In this document: positions 35,300-41,277 of the stretch, in pieces
Layout: every line of letters begins with the position of its first letter
Numbering within the stretch: position 1 is the stretch's first letter
NCBI RefSeq assembly: GCF_016908555.1
Contig: NZ_JAFBEE010000003.1
Span: forward strand, 62,001-126,000
Direction of reading: 5' to 3'
Source: Alkaliphilus hydrothermalis
GTDB taxonomy: Bacteria; Bacillota; Clostridia; Peptostreptococcales; Natronincolaceae
DNA length: 64,000 bases
Notes under the pieces: generated by a model
Told to the model about the DNA's origin: nothing
The model's database searches: none
What the model saw: only the letters and a program-made list of their open reading frames with translations
Program-made: the position numbers and the translations under genes

Positions 35300-36004
35300 A
35301 TGTATAATACACTACGAACCATTATTTTTCTCGTTTCATCAATCATTGCTTACTTAGTATATCCTTTAATTCAACAGGCAACTTACTTCTTGGTGGATAC
35401 CACCCTTGCCGGGAGAATAGCGGAAAATTACTTGATCGAGATTTATTCAGGACTGGTATTAATCTTTATCGTTTTAACCTTTGCTGCTTTACAAGCCATC
35501 ATAAGACAAGTATTACTGTATCGCCATAGTACATCTAACTCGATTATGAGTTTTCCCATCACTTTCTTTTCAGCAACTGACCGATCAATCTATTATATTG
35601 TACCATTTTTAGCCTACCTATTGCCATTATTTCGTACTGTCAATGCTAGGGAAGTTCTTTTAATCAGAATTATTCTTTTTGCCATTACTTTGTCGGTGTT
35701 TTACTTTGTTCTTGAATTCTCCAAGAAACATACAAAAGTGTTTTTCGTAAAGGAGGGTCTTGTGGTGAAGGGGATCGACCTTCGTCTTAACTTACCTCTA
35801 CCATCTCCCTTTATCAACACTACTGGATTTTATCCCTATACTAGATTTGAACATTATTCTATGACGGATTCTAAGGTGGAGTTCCAATTACCTGCTGAGT
35901 CTGGAAGGATTACATTTGAATTTGAACCAGATGAAAAGGAAAACCTAAAGCAATTCCTAATGATGATGAATGTTCCCCAAGGAATTTGCCACAGAGATGA
36001 ATAA
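35300..36004 (+). CDS. Membrane protein of unknown function
   Basis: I do not recognise a family. The 234-residue protein has four probable membrane segments (about residues 6-26, 40-65, 90-110 and 118-140). A soluble C-terminal domain of about 95 residues follows, with acidic stretches (FEFEPDEKENLKQF). AGGAGG lies 9 nt before ATG 35300; an in-frame GTG two codons earlier is too close to that site. It is followed after about 60 nt by the secreted stalk-domain gene on the same strand. Confidence 0.7.
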   Translation: MYNTLRTIIFLVSSIIAYLVYPLIQQATYFLVDTTLAGRIAENYLIEIYSGLVLIFIVLTFAALQAIIRQVLLYRHSTSNSIMSFPITFFSATDRSIYYIVPFLAYLLPLFRTVNAREVLLIRIILFAITLSVFYFVLEFSKKHTKVFFVKEGLVVKGIDLRLNLPLPSPFINTTGFYPYTRFEHYSMTDSKVEFQLPAESGRITFEFEPDEKENLKQFLMMMNVPQGICHRDE

Positions 36005-36061
36005 CTTTTTTTAGTTTGACTATACTTCAAATGAATATTATTTTATTTGGAGGGGTAAACT

Positions 36062-36613
36062 ATGAAAAAACTTTTTGCTGGAATAATAACACTTCTTTTA
36101 TTTGCTGGTTCTTCATTGAGTTGGGGAGCTACAGTATTGCAGGATATTCAAGTGTATTTTGATAATATACAAATCAACATCAATGATGAAGTGGTGGAAT
36201 CGGAGGATGAACCATTTATCTATGACAATAGGGTGTATGTTCCATTGAGAACTGTCTCTGAGGGATTGAAACAAAAGGTGATCTGGGATGCAGAAAATAA
36301 AACAGTGGTGATTGGAGAAAAGATTGAATCGGAGCTACTGGAACCAACTGACCCATATAAGGGTGAAGCATTTGTATATGGTGAGATCATGAAGATTGAT
36401 TATGATAACAAGCTGATTGAAATTGAGCAACATATGGATGACAATAGTCGTGAAGTCTTTGAAGCCCTATCCCCCACAGAGGATGCCATCATTGTCCTAA
36501 AGCGTAATGAGCATCAATTCCCGATTCATTTTGAGGATGTAAGGGTTGGGGATATCGTTGGCATTATCCTAACGGTGGACAATGAGATTCGTGGGATGAT
36601 TGTTGGGGATTAA
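36062..36613 (+). CDS. Secreted protein with copper amine oxidase-like stalk domain
   Basis: A 183-residue protein with a clear signal peptide (MKKLFAGIITLLLFAG, cleavage near residue 23). One copy of the stalk-type domain seen in many clostridial surface proteins follows: IYDNRVYVPLRTVSEGL and VIWDAENKTVVIGE. The rest (residues 95-183) is acidic and not recognised. GGAGGGG precedes ATG 36062. TTTGAC and an AT-rich -10-like stretch upstream could be a promoter, or the gene is read from 35300. A palindromic element and a terminator follow. Confidence 0.75.
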   Translation: MKKLFAGIITLLLFAGSSLSWGATVLQDIQVYFDNIQININDEVVESEDEPFIYDNRVYVPLRTVSEGLKQKVIWDAENKTVVIGEKIESELLEPTDPYKGEAFVYGEIMKIDYDNKLIEIEQHMDDNSREVFEALSPTEDAIIVLKRNEHQFPIHFEDVRVGDIVGIILTVDNEIRGMIVGD

Positions 36614-36624
36614 GGGAGAGGAAG

Positions 36625-36802
36625 GAAGTCCAGTTTCATTACTACACAAACCCGCTCGGCATCTTACAGGGAATGAACTCAAAAATATCATACATTTTCA
36701 AAACTCGCTTTGCTCAGACATTGAAAATGCTTAACTGATATTTTTTCCTTCTTTTAATCTTAACCTCGCTAATTGTTTGCTTAAGTAATAAAACTGGACT
36801 TC
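36625..36802. repeat. 178-bp imperfect palindromic element (MITE-like)
   Basis: The ends are inverted: GAAGTCCAGTTTCATTACT at the left matches the complement of AGTAATAAAACTGGACTTC at the right with one mismatch. Inside, AAAAATATCA (36681-36690) pairs with TGATATTTTT (36735-36744), and CATTTTCAA with TTGAAAATG (36721-36729). Almost the whole element can fold back on itself. It has no open reading frame and lies between a gene and its terminator. No target duplication was evident. It is unrelated to the repeats at 41.0 and 51.7 kb. Confidence 0.65.
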
Positions 36803-36842
36803 AAGTGATAAATGATAAGTAATCAGTACTTTAGTAATAGTT

Positions 36843-36869
36843 AAAGACCCTTCTGGAAGGGTCTTTTTT
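36843..36869 (+). terminator. Terminator between the stalk-domain gene and the GNAT gene
   Basis: AAAGACCCTT (36843-36852) pairs with AAGGGTCTTT (36857-36866) around CTGG. A T-run follows on the plus strand. The minus strand has only TTTAA, so it mainly ends the plus-strand transcript, though it may serve both convergent genes. Confidence 0.8.
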
Positions 36870-36891
36870 GTGATGAGAATTAAATTCTTTT

Positions 36892-37440
36892 TTATAGAAG
36901 ATTCTTACTCAATACTACACTCTTGTAATTGGTGCCATCCCAATCGATGGTTTCTACATGTCTGTAGTCTCTTTTCTTGTAGAAGTTAATCAGGTGATGA
37001 GCTGTCTCAGCAGTATCTAAAGCCAATTCTTTTATATTCTCCATTCTTCTTGCCTCATCTTCTACAATGTCCATCATCCTGCCACCTACCCCAAATTTTT
37101 GCAACTGGGGGTCTACGGCAAACTGTCCGACCTTCGCCACTGTATCTTGGTTATACCAGCTACTTTTATCAGAGGGTTGTGGCGCATATAGACAGATGGT
37201 GGAGACGATTTTATCATTGTAGATTCCTACATAGCATTTATAGGCACTTTGGACTCTATTTAATGTTATGCTGTCGTCCTGCCATGTGGCTAGGTACTTG
37301 AAACCCATGTCTGCTAAAGCCTTGTAGGAGCGATGGAGCAGTTTGGTTAGCTCTGATATGGAGTCCTCTTCTGATAGTAGGCGAAACTGGATTGTTTCTG
37401 TGTTGTTGAAGGTGTAGGTGTATATGTTTTCTAGTGGCAT
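36892..37440 (-). CDS. GNAT family N-acetyltransferase
   Basis: A 182-residue protein with a GNAT acetyl-CoA site: VGQFAVDPQLQKFGVGGRMMD (about residues 106-126) matches the beta4-alpha3 motif with (Q/R)xxGxG. LALDTAETAHHLINFYKKRDY forms the C-terminal motif B. The substrate cannot be deduced. GGGGGAAT precedes ATG 37440. It is 50 nt after the 5'-nucleotidase gene and probably co-transcribed with it. Confidence 0.8.
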   Translation of the reverse strand: MPLENIYTYTFNNTETIQFRLLSEEDSISELTKLLHRSYKALADMGFKYLATWQDDSITLNRVQSAYKCYVGIYNDKIVSTICLYAPQPSDKSSWYNQDTVAKVGQFAVDPQLQKFGVGGRMMDIVEDEARRMENIKELALDTAETAHHLINFYKKRDYRHVETIDWDGTNYKSVVLSKNLL

Positions 37441-37490
37441 TTGAATTCCCCCTTGTTATATGCAAAAGAAACCTTTCACGTTAGTATTGA

Positions 37491-38411
37491 CTATTCTTCT
37501 GTATCATCAACCTCTACTTGAGTCTTGTAGGGTACTTTAGCAGATGGTACGACCTTTGATGCCCCCTCTAAATGCACATCTTGATCGTCAAAGAAGATAT
37601 GAGCACCAAATGCCTCCAGTATTCCATCTTTAGGGGCTCCCCCTAGGAAGAAGGCTTCATCAATCCGTACATTCCATGCCCTCAGGGTTCTAATAACCCG
37701 TTCGTGGGCATGACTTCCCCTTGCTGTCACCAGTGCTGTCCTGATGGGTACATCTTTAGGGTCAAACTGAGACTGGATAAAGGCTATTGTTTTTAGGAGC
37801 TTTGCAAATGGTCCCTCTGGTAAGGGTTTTTTTGCATTATGTCTTTCGTGTTCTACAAAGGCATCTAGTCCTTTCGCTTTGTAGATTCTCTCTGCTTCAT
37901 CTGAAAATAATACTGCATCTCCATCAAAGGCTATTTTTATCTTGTTCAATGGGGAGTTGTCGTATTTTTGTGGGTTGTAAATCAGTCCTGCCGCAAAACC
38001 AGCATCAACTGCCTCCTGCACATCCCCTTCGTCGGAGGATAAAAATAGGTCGACGCTAAAGGCTTTTAAATAGGGGGTAAGGGGTTGTCCACTGGTGAGG
38101 GCTGCCCTTGCGATATCTAAGCCGTAGTGTTCTATGGAGTTGAAGATTCTTAGACTTGTATCGGGGTTGTTCTTGGACATGATGATGACTTCTACTTTGC
38201 GTTTTGATGGAACAATATCATTTAGTCTTAGGAATCCTTCGATTAGGTTAAATCCTGCCCCTTTTTCAAGGATTTCTTCTTCGTGCTCCAGTTGGTATTT
38301 GCAATAGGCTTCTCGCCCTTCGTTTTGAAATATTTCGTTTTCTTTTGTTAGGTCAAATAATGCTCTTGATGAGATTCCTATTACTAGGTAATCGGAGAGG
38401 TTGTATGGCAT
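37491..38411 (-). CDS. Cytosolic 5'-nucleotidase (cN-I-like family)
   Basis: A 306-residue HAD-like protein resembling the PF06189 5'-nucleotidase family (mammalian cN-I type). Visible are LVIGISSRALFDL near the start, KIAFDGDAVLFSDE (the HAD nucleophile region), RTALVTARGSHAHERVIRTL and the late FLGGAPKDGILEAFGAHIFFDD. It probably dephosphorylates nucleoside monophosphates. ATG 38411 has AGGAGGA 8 nt upstream; the frame opens 13 codons earlier without a site. The GNAT gene follows. Confidence 0.8.
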   Translation of the reverse strand: MPYNLSDYLVIGISSRALFDLTKENEIFQNEGREAYCKYQLEHEEEILEKGAGFNLIEGFLRLNDIVPSKRKVEVIIMSKNNPDTSLRIFNSIEHYGLDIARAALTSGQPLTPYLKAFSVDLFLSSDEGDVQEAVDAGFAAGLIYNPQKYDNSPLNKIKIAFDGDAVLFSDEAERIYKAKGLDAFVEHERHNAKKPLPEGPFAKLLKTIAFIQSQFDPKDVPIRTALVTARGSHAHERVIRTLRAWNVRIDEAFFLGGAPKDGILEAFGAHIFFDDQDVHLEGASKVVPSAKVPYKTQVEVDDTEE

Positions 38412-38524
38412 GGTTGTTCCTCCTGTAGTATATAATAAGTTTTTAACCAATATATTTTTTATTTAATACTATTGTATATCATTTTACAAAAGATAAAAAA
38501 TACAATAATCAGCATCATCAGTCT

Positions 38525-38647
38525 TTAAAAATACCCTGTATTTTCTTTCGTAGATATAGAATATAGCACTTCTACATTGCCCTGTTCCATTTGAGTACTT
38601 ACATAATCTCTCCCTTGAGGTGAGATTTTACTAATCAACTGTAACAT
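38525..38647 (-). CDS. Possible 40-residue small protein after the P-loop kinase gene
   Basis: An open frame of 40 codons begins with ATG 38647, 9 nt after a GGAG that lies in the last codons of the kinase gene. The product starts MLQLISKISPQGRDYV and ends ENTGYF. It is soluble with no cysteines, and I recognise no family. It could be a real co-translated small protein, a remnant of a longer gene, or chance. Confidence 0.35.
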   Translation of the reverse strand: MLQLISKISPQGRDYVSTQMEQGNVEVLYSISTKENTGYF

Positions 38648-38651
38648 CTCT

Positions 38652-39185
38652 TTATTCTCCAACCTTCTCCACTAAATTCTCTATTTTATATTTTTTTACT
38701 ACTCCCTCAATATTGTTATTGTTCTTTAAAATAATTACCTTATCTTCGTAGGGCTGTAGGACCTTAAAAAGCCTCCCTTTAGTCCTTTCAAAGACATTAC
38801 TCCATCTATACATCATGGATAACATCTTTAAAGTTGGTCTATAGTGAGCCTTTTCCAACTTTAATCTTTGTCTAATCCATCTTGTGGCAATACGATATTT
38901 TCTTACATAGGTAGGGGTATCCAGTAGTATGATTATATCTGCATCTTCAAATCCCCTATCAAAACAATCCCTCCAGACACCTTCAATAATCCAGGGCTCC
39001 GAATCAATAATTCCATTAAAAACGATGTCTCTTTCCTCTGGTCTCCTTTTTCTATCACCACTCTTCAACCTTTCATGAACCACATTATCTAATTCATACC
39101 AAGGGATTTTTAGTGTATTAGATAGTTGCTTTGCTAATGTAGTTTTTCCACTGGCAACAGAGCCAATTACATAAATCTTTGGCAT
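38652..39185 (-). CDS. P-loop NTPase, adenylate-kinase-like (DNA topology modulation type)
   Basis: A 177-residue nucleotide kinase-like protein: Walker A GSVASGKTT at residues 8-16, WYELDNVVHERL, SEPWIIEGVWRD and DIIILLDTP. This pattern is shared with the FlaR/topology-modulation-protein group of adenylate-kinase relatives, whose substrate is unclear. ATG 39185 follows AAGGGGGGCA. It lies downstream of a small membrane protein gene and may be read with the 40-codon frame that follows. Confidence 0.75.
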   Translation of the reverse strand: MPKIYVIGSVASGKTTLAKQLSNTLKIPWYELDNVVHERLKSGDRKRRPEERDIVFNGIIDSEPWIIEGVWRDCFDRGFEDADIIILLDTPTYVRKYRIATRWIRQRLKLEKAHYRPTLKMLSMMYRWSNVFERTKGRLFKVLQPYEDKVIILKNNNNIEGVVKKYKIENLVEKVGE

Positions 39186-39234
39186 ATTACTGCCCCCCTT
39201 AAGAATTAAATTTGCTCTTCTTGATTATTAATCC

Positions 39235-39468
39235 TTATTTTTTCAGATCATTATTCAAACCTACTAATAGAGCCACACTAGATCCAATTATAAAGTCCGA
39301 CTTATAATCATTTAAGAAAACTGCTCCAGTAAAGCCATATCTAATCAAACGTTTTACAAGTACATAAAATATGCCCATTAATCCCCAAAATAACATTGAT
39401 CTAAGTATTTTCATTATCATCGTATCCTTGATCATTTTTACACCGCTTTTCATATATTTATTATTCAT
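39235..39468 (-). CDS. Small membrane protein, unknown
   Basis: A 77-residue basic protein with two probable membrane segments (about residues 23-42 and 56-71) and a lysine-rich end. No family is recognised. The ribosome-binding site is weak (GGACAAAG), and later ATGs are also possible starts. Support is the open frame with hydrophobic pattern and its position 49 nt before the P-loop kinase gene. Confidence 0.5.
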   Translation of the reverse strand: MNNKYMKSGVKMIKDTMIMKILRSMLFWGLMGIFYVLVKRLIRYGFTGAVFLNDYKSDFIIGSSVALLVGLNNDLKK

Positions 39469-39540
39469 TTCTTTGTCCAGTAACTTTCTACACTTACCAT
39501 CTATTTCCTCTTATAATACAAGCTTTATTAATAAAAATCC

Positions 39541-39570
39541 TCGACTACTAAAAAACTCTTCTGATATAAT
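39541..39570 (+). promoter_or_regulatory. Putative promoter of the VTT/DedA gene
   Basis: TCGACT (39541-39546) and a perfect TATAAT (39565-39570) are separated by 18 nt, 39 nt upstream of the ATG. Confidence 0.55.
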
Positions 39571-39609
39571 GATATATACTTCAAACTAGCTATCCACAAA
39601 GGAGAAACC

Positions 39610-40164
39610 ATGTTCAACATAAACGCTCTACTGGAAATTCTAAAAAACAATAGCCATTTTGCAATCCCCATCAGTCTTCTAATCAATATCGGTATTTCAC
39701 TGGCTGGAATATTGCCATCGGTATTTATCACAGGAGCCAATATCCTTTTCTTTGGCCCTGTTAAAGGCTTTTTTATTTCCCTGCTAGGAGAAACCATCGG
39801 GGCATATATTACTTTTACTGTCTATAGATTGGGCTTTAAAAAGAAGATAGAAAAAATTACCCATAGGCATCCATTGCTTTCTCGGATCGTCACTAGTAAT
39901 GGTAAAAAGGCAGGATTATTAATCTTCCAAGGAAGAATCATTCCCTTTATACCATCAGGGATTATAACGTTGGCAGCATCAGTCAGTAGTGTTAATGGTG
40001 TCATATTTACAATAGCCACCTTAATCGGAAAAATACCTTCCATCGCTTTAGAAGCATTGGTTAGTTATGATATTATTAATGTTCATGGTAATTGGATAAG
40101 ATTAGTGGTAACGATTGTCTTATTAGTACTTATAAAATTTACGATTGGAAAAGAAGGAACGTAG
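39610..40164 (+). CDS. VTT domain (TVP38/TMEM64, DedA-like) membrane protein
   Basis: A 184-residue integral membrane protein. GILPSVFITGANILFFGPVKGF and GETIGAYITFTVYRLGF near the start, then FQGRIIPFIPSGIITLAASVS, match the VTT/SNARE-associated domain family. Some family members act as lipid scramblases or flippases; the role here is unknown. AAAGGAG lies 7 nt before the ATG. It is monocistronic, with its own promoter and terminator. Confidence 0.8.
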   Translation: MFNINALLEILKNNSHFAIPISLLINIGISLAGILPSVFITGANILFFGPVKGFFISLLGETIGAYITFTVYRLGFKKKIEKITHRHPLLSRIVTSNGKKAGLLIFQGRIIPFIPSGIITLAASVSSVNGVIFTIATLIGKIPSIALEALVSYDIINVHGNWIRLVVTIVLLVLIKFTIGKEGT

Positions 40165-40165
40165 G

Positions 40166-40200
40166 AAAGCCTCCACTTATCAAGTGACGGCTTTTTGTTT
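40166..40200 (+). terminator. Terminator of the VTT/DedA gene
   Basis: AAAGCC and GGCTTT enclose an inner CACTT-ATC-AAGTG stem, giving a hairpin from 40166 to 40193. TTTTTGTTTT follows on the plus strand. Confidence 0.8.
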
Positions 40201-40208
40201 TATATATT

Positions 40209-40850
40209 CTATACAATATTCTTCACTCTTCTCTTACTCTTTAACTGAACCCCAGTACAGTAGGCAATAATTTTCTTCTGATCTGCTTCATCAATCCCTA
40301 AAAATTCACAGCCAAGGTTTCTTGAGTAATCTTCATCACTTTCTTTATTCCGTACTACTTGAGCTGTAAGCACCATCATTTGATCATTTATTGGTATTTC
40401 AAATAGAATTACAGTTCCTAATGGTAGCGATATGTTACTGTTAATCAATGCCCCTCCCCCACTTAAATCCTTTAGACTTGCTGGGAAAAATTTTTCACTT
40501 TTGCCCTCTTCATCTTCAATCCCAACTAGATAACAATTAACCGGTATATCCACATCCACCCTCAGGTATTTCCGCCTTTGAATTAGTTGAAAACCATTTA
40601 AAGGTGGCATCTTTAGTACTACCGCCTGCTCTTTCCCCTTCATTATGAAGGTTTCGAAGGTACAGGCCTTAGTATCTCTTGGAATTGTACACTTGACCCT
40701 ACGGACTTCCCTTTGGGCATACTGACCTTCAATTTTGACGATCATTTCATCCCCTTGGAACTCACCAATTTCTCCCCAAAGGTAGAAATGAGGGGGCGAT
40801 ACATCTATTTCAAGTTTAATGGGCATACCTTGCTCCAAATAACCCTTCAT
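40209..40850 (-). CDS. PilZ domain protein (YcgR/YpfB-like cyclic-di-GMP receptor)
   Basis: A 213-residue cytosolic protein with an N-terminal YcgR-like beta domain (about residues 1-90) and a C-terminal PilZ domain. The PilZ signature is intact: QRRKYLR (RxxxR, about residues 92-98) and DLSGGGALI (DxSxxG). It should bind cyclic di-GMP and probably slows motility or tunes exopolysaccharide output. It ends just past the VTT gene and is convergent with it. The 120 nt upstream hold no other gene. Confidence 0.85.
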   Translation of the reverse strand: MKGYLEQGMPIKLEIDVSPPHFYLWGEIGEFQGDEMIVKIEGQYAQREVRRVKCTIPRDTKACTFETFIMKGKEQAVVLKMPPLNGFQLIQRRKYLRVDVDIPVNCYLVGIEDEEGKSEKFFPASLKDLSGGGALINSNISLPLGTVILFEIPINDQMMVLTAQVVRNKESDEDYSRNLGCEFLGIDEADQKKIIAYCTGVQLKSKRRVKNIV

Positions 40851-40967
40851 GGTGGTAACCTCCTACGACGCAACTTAGTACGTTATTCATTATATCTATA
40901 ATATCTTGAGGATACAATTTTTCCTATAGTAATATTAGCTTATTTGTCAAAAAATCCTTTTTAATTG

Positions 40968-41008
40968 AAAAAAATAGTAGCTAAGAATTAACTTAGCTAC
41001 TATTTTTT
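40968..41008 (-). terminator. Terminator of the uvrB-uvrA operon
   Basis: A perfect 17-bp stem, AAAAAATAGTAGCTAAG (40969-40985) with CTTAGCTACTATTTTTT (40992-41008), has a 6-nt loop, and a T-run follows on the minus strand. Two repeat copies separate it from the uvrA stop codon by about 260 nt, so they form the uvrA 3' untranslated region. Confidence 0.9.
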
Positions 41009-41015
41009 ATTGTAC

Positions 41016-41032
41016 TTTTCAACAGGCTAGAG
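41016..41032. repeat. Isolated repeat end next to the uvrA terminator
   Basis: On the minus strand this reads CTCTAGCCTGTTGAAAA, identical over 17 bases to the sequence covering the last Leu codon, stop codon and start of the 3' region of uvrA (41277-41261). The two copies flank both repeat units as a direct duplication. Confidence 0.7.
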
Positions 41033-41152
41033 CTTGTTCAAAAACCTTTAGATTCAAGAAACAAGAGAACAGAGCGAACGTAGCGTATAGACAATACGTG
41101 AGGGTGCTAAGTTCTCGCAGTGACGCAGAAGATGAGGGCTTTTCAACAGGTA
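41032..41152. repeat. Palindromic repeat, copy A
   Basis: About 121 bp. The left end is GCTTGTTCAAAAACCTT and the right end CTTTTCAACAGG. Inner stem: GAGAAC (41065-41070) with GTTCTC (41111-41116). Apical stem: GCGTAT/ATACGT (41083-41099, with a G-T pair). It shares ATTCAAG, GCGTAT, AATACG and GCAGTGACGCAGAAGATGA with copy B, but its inner stem bases differ. Confidence 0.8.
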
Positions 41153-41277
41153 GCCTGTTCAAAAGCCTTTAGATTCAAGGAACAAGACAGACCAGCGGTC
41201 GTCGCGTATATGTAATACGCGAGAGTGCTGGTCTGTCGCAGTGACGCAGAAGATGAAGGTTTTTCAACAGGCTAGAG
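41151..41277. repeat. Palindromic repeat, copy B, overlapping the uvrA stop codon
   Basis: About 127 bp with terminal inverted repeats AGCCTGTTCAAAAGCCTT (left) and AAGGTTTTTCAACAGGCT (right). The inner stem GACAGACCAGC (41186-41196) pairs perfectly with GCTGGTCTGTC (41227-41237), and the apical stem is TCGCGTAT/ATACGCGA. The uvrA stop codon (41272-41274) lies within the repeat end CTCTAGCC. Confidence 0.85.

Noticed and set aside
41032..41277. Integron attC sites
   Set aside because: The repeats are palindromic with conserved ends, but the core GTTRRRY sites do not fit, no integrase is in the window, and the neighbouring genes are housekeeping genes.
41016..41277. CRISPR array
   Set aside because: Only two units, each a palindrome of over 120 bp with no spacer of constant length, and no cas gene.
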